From Rostratula benghalensis (taxonomy: Eukaryota; Chordata; Aves; Charadriiformes; Rostratulidae), in contig VXAI01000090.1 in the NCBI GenBank assembly GCA_013399305.1, positions 2,544,747 through 2,608,746 of the forward strand: a stretch of 64,000 bases of DNA, given 5' to 3'. The translations under genes were made by a program, and so were the position numbers. The notes under the pieces are model-generated. The model was not told the DNA's origin. It was given only the letters and a program-made list of their open reading frames with translations, and did not search any database. Below, piece after piece: positions 1 through 12,981 of this stretch. Numbering within the stretch: position 1 is the first letter of the stretch; every line of letters begins with the position of its first letter.

Positions 1-522
1 CAGAAGAACCAGACCACAATGTAAATGAAGTCAACCGTTTACCACTTATCCGGACAACGCTTCTGAAAGAGATGATGTCATCTGGCAGTGCCCAGATGTC
101 TAGCACAAAAAAAAAAGCAAACCAAAAACCCTATAATTTTTTGACTTGTTTTCAGAAAGCCCTCTAGGTGTAATCCTTAAGTATCGTGTTTTAAAATAAA
201 TTATAATTAAGCAAGCTAACAATGTAATTTGCTAATGACCATTCCTTACTGCTAAGTTCAAACCTTTAGCCTCCTTCACGGTTAATTGACCAGCGATGGC
301 TAGGTACATTTCAGACTGCAAAGAGTGCAAACACAGCATATTTGAGTGCACATTATATTCCTCTGGCAACAAGAGATTTCAGGCATCAAGGCAACTTCTG
401 AAGGTTGTCCTTGTATCTATTGTTACATGCAAATAGCATTTGTAGTTATAGACACAAACACAAGGAGAGTATTTCTTATTCTGAGAGTGACCACTAGGCA
501 AGCTTGCAACCCGAATACTGGT
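1..522. other. non-coding DNA, nothing recognised
   Basis: AT-rich sequence up to the assembly gap. I see no exon with splice sites, no repeat family and no RNA gene. By position it is probably dystonin intron, because the CH1 exons lie upstream on the minus strand and the CH2 exons are not in the window. Confidence 0.5.
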
Positions 523-852
523 NNNNNNNNNNNNNNNNNNNNNNNNNNNNNNNNNNNNNNNNNNNNNNNNNNNNNNNNNNNNNNNNNNNNNNNNNNNNNN
601 NNNNNNNNNNNNNNNNNNNNNNNNNNNNNNNNNNNNNNNNNNNNNNNNNNNNNNNNNNNNNNNNNNNNNNNNNNNNNNNNNNNNNNNNNNNNNNNNNNNN
701 NNNNNNNNNNNNNNNNNNNNNNNNNNNNNNNNNNNNNNNNNNNNNNNNNNNNNNNNNNNNNNNNNNNNNNNNNNNNNNNNNNNNNNNNNNNNNNNNNNNN
801 NNNNNNNNNNNNNNNNNNNNNNNNNNNNNNNNNNNNNNNNNNNNNNNNNNNN
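523..852. other. assembly gap (330 N)
   Basis: A run of 330 N. It replaces the 3' end of the CR1 copy that starts directly at 853, so the missing bases probably include the CR1 tail with its short terminal repeats. Open frames spanning the N run are meaningless. Confidence 0.99.
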
Positions 853-1507
853 CACCCTTTACGTATTTATAAACATTAATGAGGTCACCCCTCAGTCTCC
901 TCTTCTCCAAGCTAAAGAGACCCAGCTCCCTCAGCCTTTCCCTGTACAGGAGATGCTCCACTCCCTTCATCATCTTTGTGGCTCTACGCTGGACTCTCTC
1001 AAGCAGTTCCCTGTCCCTCTGGAACTGAGGGGCCCAGAACTGGATGCAGTATTCCAGATGGGGTCTCACCAGGGCAGAATACAGGGGGAGGAGAACCTCA
1101 CTCCACCTACTGACCACAGCCCTTCTAATACACCCCAGGATGCCATTGGCCTTCCTGGCCACCAGGGCACAGTGCTGGCTCATGGTCATCCTGCTGTCTA
1201 CCAGGACCCCCAGGTCCCTTTCCCCATCACTGCTCTCCAACAGTACAGTTCCCAGCTTGTACTGGTACCTGCAGTTGTTCTAGCCCAGATGTAGGACTCT
1301 ACACTTGCCCTTGTTAAATTTCATTCAATTTCTCTCTGCCCAGCTCTCCAGCCTGTCCAGGTCTCTCTGGGTGGCAGCACGGCCTTCTGGTGTGTCAGCC
1401 ACTCCTCCCAGTTTGGTGTCATCAGCGAACTTGCTGATCATGCACTCCATTCCCTCATCCAAGTGATTGATGAATATATTGAATAATAACACTAGGCCCA
1501 GAACACC
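853..1507 (-). mobile_element. CR1 LINE fragment, reverse-transcriptase C-terminal part
   Basis: Read on the minus strand, 1513-1325 encodes the palm part of a CR1 reverse transcriptase, including an intact FADD catalytic motif followed by TKLGG. A second stretch, about 1240-853, encodes the usual CR1 ORF2 C-terminus ([35 protein letters not shown]). The copy is 5'-truncated near 1507, and its 3' end is lost in the gap. The stretches lie in different frames, so it is dead. It shares subfamily-specific words with the copy at 31896-32515. Confidence 0.93.
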
Positions 1508-4500
1508 TTCCAATAGAGATCAACGGTGGTGCTGGATTTCCCTGGCTTGTTTTTTACAGTGCAAACAGAAGAAGAGCAAGACTGGTATAGGCAGTAAGGA
1601 GTATTCCCTCCAATTCCATCTTATCCCAAACGTTCTGAAGCAAGTCTAAACTTGACATAATGTATTTAACTGCACAAAAGTATATAATGGCCTAGAGATG
1701 CATAATGTATAATGGAATGTATTCTGATGTCAGACAGAAAAGTCTGAAGAACACAAAGAAATAAAAGAAAAAAGCATGCATGAATATGGAGAGATTAGAA
1801 ATGCTATTCTCCACCTCAACTAAGGAGATATGTGTTGTGTTTGAAAAGGATTCTTAACAGCACATTGAGGGAAGTAGAGTTACACAAATGGAATTTGAAC
1901 TTGCATGTGATCACAAGAAGTCATCTCCCCTGACATTACAGTTGGACTTTGTGAGTTTCCATTTGGCCATAAATTCAAGTCCTCCTACTCAGCTTTCTCA
2001 AGGCTCTACAGAGCTGCAAATCCAGCTTCAGGCAACACCCTTCAAAAAGTATTGGAACAGTTGAAGCAGAACAAAAGAGAAAAAAAAGAATGACAAAGAT
2101 CTAAAAGTACCTAACTTGTTAGGACTGGAAAATTTGGTTTATTCATTCTAACGTAGGGAAAACCAAGGGGAGATGTGACAACAGTCTTCAAATGCGTAGA
2201 ATGCTGCTGCAAAAAAATTTAATAAATCAGCTCTTCTGGGAATGGGAAAAGAACTAATCAGTTTAAAATGAGCATATGTGTTTTCAGCTAAAACCACTTT
2301 TTTAAAACAAAGGACAGATAAGCACTAAAATGATTACTCAGAAAAGCACGTGAAACCACCAATAAGGCAGACACAGAAGAACAAGTATCACCCAAGCATG
2401 ATTTTCATTAAGTTATCTTGCCTTCAGGTACAGAGATAACATAGATGACCCATCCCAAACCTTTCTGACCCTCGTTTTGTAGCTCCATCAATGATTATAG
2501 ATCTCATTCATTCACCAGCATTTAAGGTGGACTGTGCCTGCTTCTTTTGAGTATTACAAGGAAGCAAACAAAACTATGCCAATATAGCAAAACTCCTGAT
2601 TTTTGCACCTTTGCCCTGTCAATCACATTCCAGAAGTCCATAGACTTGCATCGCTCCCTCCCTTAGATATACTACATTAATGCAGATTATATGACAGTGG
2701 ACAGAGTTGGAAGGTGTCACATGATCTTACAACGGTTTTTAATAACTGAAATAATAAACAGATGACTACTTAGCCAAAGTATTCTACTGAATATACTGAT
2801 TACAAATAATGTTTCTCTTTTTTATTATTTGAAAGGAAATGTAATGTCTTCATCCTGATTCAAATACATGGGGCTTTTTTCTTGCAGATTATTATTAGAA
2901 CTGTAGATGAGATAAGAAATCTACTGCATCAGACACCATGTAGATGAATGACAAAAAAAAACCAACTGAAGAACTTGTAGCCAGGTCAACAGTTGAGTAC
3001 AGGAAATAGAAGAATGACACTGTTTTTTTCTAGAAAACATTTACATTCATGAACTAGAACTGAAACTACCACAAATTAGATTGGAATAATAATGATAATG
3101 ATTGACAACGTGATACACATAAGTCATTGGTTTTGACAGAAGCTCACAAGCACCAAAAAGTGGTGGTAACACCAGCTGGTAGCTATCTTTTGCTAATACT
3201 GAATGAAAACCATGGCTTGTTTCCACACTGGAGACATCAAATATCACAGTGGCAGTATTCCCTGGAGAGAAACCAAAACTACAGCCTTAATTCTCTCCTC
3301 TACATGCGTTGTGAAAAAAAAAAATGACTAAGAAGGAGTGTGCTGCTCACAACTTCTTGACCTCAATGCAAACTGCCATATCCTCTAGGACAGCCCTGAG
3401 TTAGAATAGTATCAGAGCATATGTTGCTTAAGGAAGTAATCTTCCTGTAATAAGAACAAGGGCCATAGAAATTAGGCTGCAGCAGAGAGTAAAAAACCTT
3501 TTATCTCAAAGTTATTAGTGAGAAGTCAGAACCAAGCTTCGGAATGCCCTGCTTACCTGAATTTTGCAAATAGGAAAACAGAGGTAATGAGGTAGCATGT
3601 ATTTGAACACAAAATCATAAGTGTTTCGCACGCACAGGAAGAAGCACCCCAGAAAGAAACTGAAAAGATATATTCCAGTAGTGGGGAATGATGCTGTTTC
3701 AGAGGGCAAAATATCCTGTCTCTGTGGCAGCACAAATTAGCCAGCTGTACTAATGAGTTTCCCCTTCTGTCTCTCTCTCAATTTGAAAAGCCAATGTGCT
3801 GTCAGGTATCAGCCACATCTGAGACCCTCTGTAAACTGAGAGTACGTTACAGTGTGGGTAAGCTGCCAAGGTGAGTGAGGGCTACTGATCTCTGTAATTT
3901 CACAAACTGAGACTGGTAATTGCAAACATTGCAGAAACCAGCTCAGGCTGGTTAACAGGAACTTTGTGAATTTGTATAAATAAGTTCACTGTTTTATACT
4001 GAAATACAAAGCATTCAAATACTTGTTGAATTCCCAAATGCAATCAAAAGGAACGATGTCATGACTTTATAGAATAAGCTAGAGTCTGAATTCTAGTGTT
4101 CTTCCTGGATTTTAGCTAGGTGCTCTTAAAATTACTTATATTCAGAGTTTTGGGTGAAGAAAGGGAACTGTGCTAAAACCCAGACATTTAGCAGCTCAGG
4201 CATCTGTCAGTAGATTTCATACCCATATCATTATGCACTGTTTTATTGATATCAGGAGCACAAGCCTCTGTATTGATGTGGGTGCTCAGCAAAACCCTCA
4301 TTTTTCCCCTTTTCTCCTGTGGTAACAGTGGTTATATGCCTGGGTGGAATAGTAACTGCAGCCGTATCAGAATCCATACTACTCTGCTTACAGAGGAAAA
4401 AAACAGCCATGCTTGGCTGAACCGGCAAGGCCTCATACTCTTTTAGTCAGTAATGATGTTTTGTTCAAATCAAACAACATCCCTAAGCTGTTCCTGAATT

Positions 4501-5549
4501 CCAGCTAAGATTAAGAGGCCAAAGATCTCCATGTGTATCAGCAGGCTATTTGTACTAGTGTGTACTGTGTGTTGTAATTGGGTGTGTTACCTGTACTTAA
4601 AAACTAAGCTTGGAAAAAGTATAATTTGATTCCTGTTACAAAACTAAATTACATAAACAGAAATGTGGTTCCTCTCTGATGGAAAGAGGACCTTTTGCAT
4701 GTGTCCGTTCCCTCTGTCCTCTCAATTCAAAGCTCAGATGTCCCTGCTGAGTAAGGGAAAGCAGTTTTGGACCATATCCTGGCATCAGCATTTGACCCAC
4801 ACCTACAGATTTGAGCTGTGCTGAAGATGAAGCAGGGCAGAGCTGGTAATTACAGATTGAATTGTTAAGCATGAACACTGAGAGACAAAAACTTGCTTTC
4901 CTTCAGATACTCTGTAACTAAACTTGTGTTTTGGTTTCTTTTATTGTAAAAGGAAAATAATCCTACCCTCAGGGAAAGATGGAATTTCAATAATGAATAT
5001 TAACAGGTCATAGAGACAGCTTGGAAGGAAAGATGTTTAAAAGAAGTGTAGAGCATTATTAACATAATTTATATTCATTTCTATTTCAAGCTGCCAACAT
5101 ATTTCTATCTTTCTTCAGATCCTATCGGCCATAACTGAAAGGAATTACAAATATGCATTTCCTTAATACAAGAGCCAAAGGGATTACAAGAGTTGATAGG
5201 AACATTTACTGCAGATATCACATTTGAATTTCAACAACTCTCTAAAACTCACTCCACCTGCTAGAACCATTTTAACATAAAAATATTTTCTCTAAATTAG
5301 GAAACAAACCAAACTACAGAGAGCAAAATGGCACAAGGGTACAACACCACCCCTGAAGTATAAAGGTATTACTCAACCTGTGAAAACGATGAAGTAATAT
5401 GTTGTGTCCTACAACTACCCATAGTGTCATAGCATTGTAAAAGGCTGCTATGTAGCAAAGTGAAGATATTTTTGTAACAGTAAAAATAATGTTCCAATAC
5501 TTATTCTGAGCTAACTTTCAAAAATAATGCACCATGCCAAAATATTTAC
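1508..5549. other. DST intron downstream of the alternative first exon
   Basis: Four kilobases without a recognisable exon, repeat or RNA gene. I looked on the minus strand for the expected next dystonin exon (start of CH2) and found nothing resembling it. The short open frames here (for example 3515-3735, 4246-4446, 4636-4878) have no family resemblance and no splice-site context. Confidence 0.55.
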
Positions 5550-6341
5550 CTTGTTTCTGTTTGGTGTAATGCTAAATGAAGCCTTTCCTTTTGCCAATTG
5601 GGAAAGCACAGCATCAGAAGAATAAAACCTCTTTTGTTCAAGCAGCAGATCACCTTTGCTTTCAGAAAGAAAGTGATGCAGCTTTTCAGATTTATTGCTT
5701 TCTGGGACATCTTCAACAATTCTGCAAGAAGTTATGTTTAACCCAGTTCCTTCACGCTGTCTGCCTAAAATGTGGATAGCAGAATCCAAGCTGGCTGCTT
5801 TTCCATAGCAAAGACCACTAGATTTCTTCAGGAATGCTAATTCTCTCCTGTTGCTCTCTTCCGAGTATTTCCTATTCCACATACAGTGTTTCTCTGAACG
5901 CCTCTTGTCTTGTTCCTTTACCCACATCTGTGTTTCATCAGACTCTGTCAGCTTCTGATTATCACCATGAAAACTGTCCCCACAAAGGGGATCACTCTTT
6001 GTTTCGCTCGGTAAAACTTTTGCTTTAAGAAGATCCGATGAGAGGTCTGTACTCACGGGCAGAGCATTAGCGTCCACTGTCTCTCTCCCAGGGAAGGTAT
6101 CAGCCAGTCCCACATCCTTGGGACAATTCTCAGTGTTTTCTGAAATCCCCACTTCATACTGACTTTTTTCATTTTCTTTAACCTGTACTAACTCTGGTCC
6201 CTCGTCAGTTGATTTCTTTCTCCTTTTTCTTCTGAAGTATTTTCTTCCAGGGGAATGTTTAGCTGGACTTAAGGGAGCTTTGGCAGGATCTAAACGCTGT
6301 TCTTCCTTTGCAGCCCTCACACATCCACAGACATTCCCCAT
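5550..6341 (-). CDS. DST: dystonin alternative first coding exon (myristoylation-type N-terminus, 264 codons)
   Basis: Begins MGNVCGCVR and reads 264 codons to a strong donor (AAG|gtaaat, boundary 5550/5549) in phase 0; without splicing it would stop 12 codons later. An in-frame TGA lies 15 bases before the ATG, so this is the first possible start. Gly2 with small residues after it fits the N-myristoylation pattern, Cys5 and Cys7 could be palmitoylated, and a basic patch lies at residues 33-43 (KYFRRKRRKK), which together suggest membrane anchoring. The rest is Ser/Lys/Glu-rich and looks disordered. I recognise this as the N-terminus of the dystonin variant usually called isoform 3. It lies downstream of every CH1 exon. 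It ends in phase 0, as the last CH1 exon (17903-17995) does, so both can splice to the same CH2 exon. The product would lack CH1. The family match is from memory; the splice logic is read from the sequence. Confidence 0.85.
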
Positions 6342-8061
6342 TTGGCTTTCAGTAACTCACAGTCGCGCAGTCCCATTCATTCCAGTGTATTTACATACAC
6401 TTAAATCCTCCTCAGAAAGTTAAGAACCACTGTTTGCCCTGTAATTTCTTCCAAACTCAGTCCATCCTCCTCAGTACGTAGCCATTTTGCTTATGAGAAA
6501 TGCACACGCAATAAATGTCGTGGCAGGGTGCCCAGGCAGGGCCTGTGTCTGATTAGACATTGTGGCTTTTTCTGGCCACCAATCCTCTTAAACAAACATC
6601 ACTGCTTCGGTGTTGGGCTGTAATGCTGATGGCCTTTCACAGAGATGACATGGCATTAATGAGCAACAGAAAATTCTCGCACTCATTTTAACTTCCCGTT
6701 TCACTTAGTAACTCGAGCAATATAAAGTAGAAAAATATGCAGCAACCTTTGGAACTATTAGCTACACTCAAAATCCAAAAGCAAGCAGTGCAGCAAATAG
6801 CAGGGATTTAGTTAGCAGATTTGGTTTGCATTTAATATGTTTTTATTACGTATCCAATGATCCACCGAAGCGAAGATTAAAGTGAAGGATCAGAGGTTGC
6901 TCTGACAGCTTGTTGGGGGTCAATTTTTTATTTGCACATGGAGTTTTCATAGCAGCTGATGTGATTTTTCACTGATTTGTCAGCTATAAATAGACTCTGC
7001 TTCACTACTATCATACAAGCATAACAGCTTGCTCAGGGCAGCGGTGCTGTGTACTGGAGGCTAGAACTTTGCAGCAGATTTAAATGTTCTGGCAGATAAA
7101 GGAGAAACAAATTGTTAAGAGCCAGTTGGTCCAGAAAACTGTCCACAAAGTTACTGGTTATAAAAATGCAGCTTCCTCCTCCTCCTGTCCTCCTGTTCTG
7201 TAGGCATCTCTGTGTAGCTCTGAATGTAACAGTCAAGAAGTGTCTAACTACATGTGAAAACTAGGTAGAAATATGAACTACTAAAATAAAAGCAAGTCTA
7301 ATCACCAACATACTTGGTTTGAAAAATACCTGTATTTTGTGTAAATGAAGCTTCAGCTTCATTTTTGTTACCAATTATAAAACCAACTAAACCCAACAGG
7401 CATCAGCAGAGGTAGGTGTGTATGGTTTCTCATGCAGAGAAAGAATGACTGAGGGACTTGCCAAGCGTTATCAGGTGTTACCACTGAGTTTCCCTTGCTT
7501 ATTTGAAAAGGAATTGCAATAATGAAACCCAGGGACTTTAACCCCAGGGGCCAGTTCCACTGAAGTATTCTGTGACCTTTTACTGACGGGATCCAGAATC
7601 AATAATAGAGCAAAGAAGCAGGATCGGCCTCCACAGAATTTCCAACAGTACAGCTGCTCATTGCTGACCGCTCTCAGGGCACTCAGGTAAAACTTGACAG
7701 TAATGCCTTAGAAAATTCTATGCCGCAACTCTAAGGGATTAGAAGGCTGATAGAGAATATCCTGTATCACTGATAGACAGGCAACTACATACAGGCAGAA
7801 TGCTAACACGTTTCTTTCCAAAGTAGATGTTTATGCCATGACCACACTCTCTTTCATGGCCTCAATTTGTATTTGTTTAACATACAGGTGCGGCTGGGAC
7901 ATTGGCTCCCTTTACTCGCAGTAAAAAGATGTGTTCTAATCAGCTTAGAAAAGCGACTTTCAGCCAAGGCCCAGAGGACTCCCTGATTTAAAACACACAT
8001 CCACGTGGGACTGAGCAGGGTGCTGACTTGTCACCACTTTAATTAAAAGCAGGGCACAGTT

Positions 8062-8082
8062 AAAAAAAAAAAAAAAAAAAAA
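8062..8082. repeat. poly-A tract (21 A)
   Basis: Uninterrupted run of 21 A. I could not identify a retrotransposed body upstream of it, so it may be a simple slippage tract. Confidence 0.95.
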
Positions 8083-8450
8083 TCTTTGTAAATGACATCG
8101 CTGTGTTTGCACAAAGGGCTTTTACTCTTGAATATACACCTCTCTCTCTCCTCTCCAGAAAAGATTCAGGACTTTGCAGTGCAACAGACCAAAACTGCTT
8201 TAATTTCACACAGGTATAGCTTTTGTTTATAACAATAACATATCTAATAATTATAATGCAGGGTAAAATATAATAAACTAATATTAAAACATTGTATTAC
8301 ATACTCGTGTAGAAAAATACTTACTATGACTATCCTGATAAAGCAGAAATTATGTAAAAGACTAAAGACAAGTGTCCAGCACTTGGATGAAAAACTGCAA
8401 GTTAACATACTATATTAAATGTTTAATTTAAAATGTATCAAAATATAGCT

Positions 8451-8520
8451 GAACTGTATATATACAGTTCTATATTATATAGACAGTATATATTATATAT
8501 ATTATAATATTAGTATATTG
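8451..8520. repeat. AT-rich palindromic low-complexity tract
   Basis: Starts with a perfect 20-base palindrome (8451-8470, gaactgtata followed by its reverse complement). A run of TATA/ATAT words continues to about 8520. Likely local AT microsatellite drift; a hairpin or cruciform is possible. Confidence 0.85.
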
Positions 8521-9933
8521 CCGATGTTTATCTTCATCCACAAATTTTGCAGGAGTTAAGAATTTGCTTAAAAATATTGCAAATTTTAATTTTCCAATGC
8601 AAGCGTATATTTAAATTAAGACACATGGGCACTGAGGTTTCTAAACAATAATTGTATTTGATTATCTGAGTTCTAGTAGAGTATGATTTTGTATACACTT
8701 TCTTTAAACTGTTAGGATGTTTAACCATCAGCATGATACCTTGTTCTTCCAAAGAGAAAACGTCACTGAAGCTTTCCATATTATTTCACATCTCCTGTTA
8801 GAATTGGTGTCACTCTGAATGTCATAAAAAATGTAAAACCAAATCTAACTCAAGACAGGCCAGAAGAAACAGGTGCTGTTATTTTACAGCTGACAATATG
8901 TGTTTTTGAGGTAATCAGCAATTTAGAAAGTCGCTGATTTTTTATATCCTCTTTTATATATGCCTTAAGTCTGGATTGGTTTTTTTTTCCTTAAGAGAGG
9001 GTAATTCACTTTTTCAGAAAATCAGGTGCTTCTGAAGTAGAATTAAAAAATTGAGTCAGCAAAAAGTACAAGAATCAGGTCTGAAACACTGGTTTCCATG
9101 CTCCCAACAATCCTGGATTACTGCTGCATTTCCAAGCCAATTTAGTTAAATGCAGGGTATATCTGCAGCTACTCGTAGAATTTAACCATTTCTAAATATT
9201 ATTAGGAATAAAGCACTCCAAATGTATCTCTACAGATTATTAGTAGTATTTGTGCCTTTCTGTCTTCCAAGAAATATGTAGTTTTGATACTTGATAACCA
9301 ATTTAGCAATACTTATCCGCTGTTCCTGAGCGAGAAGGCCATCACCTCTCTATTAACAATTATTTCTGCTGTTCCTTGTTTGTCCATGAAGTAAAAAGTA
9401 ACTCTATAGTCCCTTTAACTTTATAAGTCACTTTATGCTCTTGAACCAAAGAAAAGATCAAGGACAAAAGAATTGACAAATTGCACTTAGATCAGTCATG
9501 TTTTTTTTAATATTAAAGAACATATTCAAAATAATACTCCATGTTAAGGGAAGATGACAAATGAAAGTTTAACTAAAGAAAAATGACCACTTTCAGGTAA
9601 CTAAAATTCTGTAAAGTCACAACTTTGGTCTCAGCAAGGAAAGAGACAGAGACAAGAGGATTAAACTGGAGATAAAGAAAAGGGAAACTGACATTTCTTC
9701 TAAAGCCTGCCTGCTAGAGCAAAGAAATACAATATTCTAAAGAATCAAAAGAGACTACCACTGAAGCCCACAAAACCCACCACAATATAGCAAAGACCTG
9801 ACCACACCAGGGGCTTTGTCTCAGACACCTGATAGATGAATGGAAACTCAGAGCTGGCTAAAGGCAAAAAGCCAGATGACTGAAGGTATTAAAAACACTA
9901 TGATGGATTGTTGTGCTTATTTTATTTTTCTTC

Positions 9934-9950
9934 TTTTTTTTTTTTTTTTT
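9934..9950. repeat. poly-T tract and GT/T-rich low complexity
   Basis: Seventeen T in a row, followed to about 9990 by a T-rich stretch with interspersed GTG words. Simple sequence. Confidence 0.9.
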
Positions 9951-11569
9951 GTGGTTTTGTGTTGTGGTTTCTTTGTTGTTGTCCTTTCCTTTTTAAACCA
10001 AAAGCCCAAACTTTATACCCACCAATGCTAGAAAGTTTTATGGCGAGATTAGCAAAAGACTTTTTCTGGCACATAAACCCTTAAGTATAACATGAATAAA
10101 GGATTAGACCAACACTTGTCTGCAATTTGATGTGCCTTAGAGGCTGCTTAATCACAACTAAGAGGTTAATATTAAGACATGGCAAACAAAAGATTAACAT
10201 CAAGACACCAAACTGCCTGTTCAGATTTGTGCAAGTTTGAAGTTTCTGTAACTTGCCCAGCACGTCTGCGACTGTGAAATGCCCCACGGTCTTAACATGG
10301 GACAGGGGTATCACACATGGAAGTGGCAAGGTTGTGAGTTAACTGTGTGTTTCTTAGCGTGCAAAACCCTGAGACCATTCATCCTTTGTACTCTGCTGAT
10401 TTATGTTTTATCAGTAGTTTCATACAGTTAGCAAGTGCACTTAACAAAAGGTTGCTCCGCTTTGCCAACCAAACAGCGCCTAGTATCTTTTATCCTAAAA
10501 TAACATGATCAAAAGCCCACTAGGAATGCATTTCAGGTAGTCTGGGATGTAAGATGCCTTCTGCCATGTTTTTTTCTTTTGGGTTGTTGTTTATGCAACA
10601 CAGGAAAAGCAATGGAGCATTTAGCATAAACGGGATGTATCATTTCAGGGTACTGAAACAGCTTACCAGATAATACCAGCAAGCATTTTGTTGCACAGTC
10701 ACATGCAGAATGACAAAGATAAACGTAAGCCAAAGAGAAAGTGAAAATTAAAGCAGCACAAGACAGAGAATAAGGTGAAAATAAAGGCTTGCCAGCACAC
10801 AATATAACAAAGGTTATATTTGGAGCTGCTTGAGCTGTCCTGGCAACTGCTGCTCAAAATCTGAAAGAGCTGCTCAGCTTTTAGGTACCACTGAGGTACC
10901 AGAAGTCACAACCCAGAACAGGAGAAGTTTTATATCCAGTGAGATAGCTTAGAAAAAGTGGAATTTGTTCCCATAAAACCACATACAAGGATTAAGGATG
11001 AACCGAATCAAACAAATGATCTAAGTGCTCGTAAATCTTATCCTGCTACAGATATCCCATTATTTGTAGAGATAAAGTCTAAATGTGACCCTGCTATAAG
11101 CCTTCATGCCTCTCATCCTTGCTGTGACTCAGATGATTCCGAAAAATTCCCAGAACTCCACATGCATTTTATTACCATGAGGTTAGGTTGGGGTTTTTTT
11201 TTTCCAAATTGCTGAAGAAATCAGGAAGAGATAACTAGAAGCTCAGCTGAGGAATGAAATACAGGAAAAGTATACTCCATCATATGCTGAATGACAGGTC
11301 TGCTGCACTGGCTAATGACTGGGAATTTCAGCTCCCAGCTGGATTACAGTTTACTTTACGACCACTTATAGTCAGAGATTAGACAACTGGTCGCATAGCT
11401 CCACCTTTAAATCTTTGAGAAGATCAGACCTTGAACTGTTCTAGCTATTTTAAGTACAGGCAGATTAAACTTCAGTCTTTGGGCTCCAAGACCCATGGCT
11501 CCAGTAAGACCCAGAGGCTAGCCTCAAAGACAGCTGCTACCACCCAGCTGCTCCCAGAAGAAAGAGGTG

Positions 11570-11935
11570 CCAGAAGGAGGTGCCTGTTGTCCACCTGGGA
11601 GTCCTGGTGGACCATGAGCTACCAATGTGTCCGTGTGGCCAAGAAGGCCAATGGTCTCCTGGGGTGCACTGAAAATAGCATGGCCAGCAGGTTGAGGGAG
11701 GTCATTCTCCCCCTCTACTCTGCCCTGGTTAGGCCCCATCTGGAATACTGTGTCCAGTGCTGGGCCCCGTGGTTCAAGAAAGACAGGGAACTACTGGAAA
11801 GAGTCCGGCAAAGGGCTATGGAGGTGATCAAGGGGATTGAGCACCTCTCTTAGGAGGAATGGCTGAGAGACCTGAGTCTGTTTAGCCTGAAGAAGAAAAG
11901 ACTGAGAGGACCTCATCAATGCTTATAAATTCTCA
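11570..11935 (+). mobile_element. older CR1 LINE, 5' part (split by a younger CR1)
   Basis: Plus-strand translation gives degenerate CR1 ORF2 C-terminus words ([52 protein letters not shown]) and then a stop. The text breaks off at 'cctcatcaatgcttataaat' just where a different CR1 begins. The natural continuation of this copy resumes at about 12982. The left edge near 11570 is approximate. Confidence 0.88.
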
Positions 11936-12981
11936 TGAAAAAGCTGGCTGCTCATGGCCTAGATAAGCATATGATCTGCTGGATCAAGCACTGGCTGGAT
12001 GGACAGTCCCAAATAGTGGTGCTCAATGGAGTTAAATCCAGCTGGCGACCAGTCACAAGTGGTGTCGCTCAGGGCTCGGTACTGGGACCATTTCTGTTTA
12101 ATATCTTCACTGATGATCTTGACAAGGATATAGAGAGTACCAACAGTAAATTTGCAGGTAACACTAAGCTAAGTGTGAGTGTTAATCTGGAGGAGGGCAG
12201 GGAAGCTTTACAGAGGGACTTGGATAGACTGGATCGATGGGCCAATGCAAACGGGATGAGCATCAACAAAGCCAAGTGCCAAGTCCTGCACTTGGACCAA
12301 CCCCAGGGGAAATGCAGCTGGAAAGCTCCCTGGCAGAGAAGGACCTGTGGGTTCTAATAGACAAGTGGCTGAACATGAGCCAGCAGTGTGCCCAGGTGGC
12401 CAAGAAAGCCAACAGCATCCTGGCTTGTATAAAAATGAGTGTGACCAGCAGAAGTAGGGAGGTGATTGTCCCCCTGTACTCAGCACTGGTGAGGCCTCAC
12501 CTTGAGTATTGTGTCCAGTTCTGGGCACCTCAACACAAGAGAGATACCGAGGTGCTGGAGCGAGTGCAGAGGAGGGCAATGAAGCTGGTGAGGGGCCTGG
12601 AGAATAAATCTTATGAAGAGCAATTGAAGGGGCTGGGACTGTTTAGTTTGAGGAAGAGGAGGCTGAGGGGAGACCTCATCGCTCTCTACAACTACTGAAA
12701 AGGACATTGTAGAGAGGTTGGTGCTGGTCTCTTCTCACAGGGAATTAGCAATAGAAAAAGAGGGAATAGCCTCAAGCTGGAACAGGGTAGGTTCAGGCTG
12801 AACATTAGGAAAGAATTTTTCCCAGAAAGGGTGCTCAGACACTGGAATAGGCTGCCCAGGGAGGTGGTTGATTCACCATCCCTGAGTCGTTTAGATGTGA
12901 TGTTGGAAGATTTGGTGTAGGGGAGGAATTTGTAGAGTAGGGCTGATGCTTGGACTCGATGATCCCAAGGGTCTCTTCCAA
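11936..12981 (+). mobile_element. younger CR1 LINE (copy A), inserted into an older CR1
   Basis: Covers the reverse-transcriptase palm to near the 3' end. The first frame (from 11935) has [30 protein letters not shown], then FAGNTKL where an active enzyme has FADDTKL, so the catalytic Asp pair is lost. A frameshift follows. The second frame (12237-12698) carries [13 protein letters not shown] through [12 protein letters not shown] before a stop. Compared with copy B it lacks about 22 bases near 12300. From about 12310 to its end it matches copy B (18510-19244, opposite strand), with only about a dozen differences counted by eye. Confidence 0.93.

Larger units (their letters stand above)
6342..11569. 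other. 5' flank/intron upstream of the alternative first exon
   Basis: The promoter and 5' UTR of the 5550-6341 exon should lie in the first kilobase or so above 6341. I see no CpG island and no convincing minus-strand TATA box. The rest is AT-rich and non-coding with homopolymer tracts, but no exon, recognisable repeat family or RNA gene. Confidence 0.5.

Noticed and set aside
953..1294. Plus-strand frames over the first CR1
   Set aside because: Antisense shadows of CR1 ORF2.
6981..6996. Plus-strand 'ctataaatag' TATA-like word
   Set aside because: Wrong strand for the dystonin exon and no plus-strand gene follows it.
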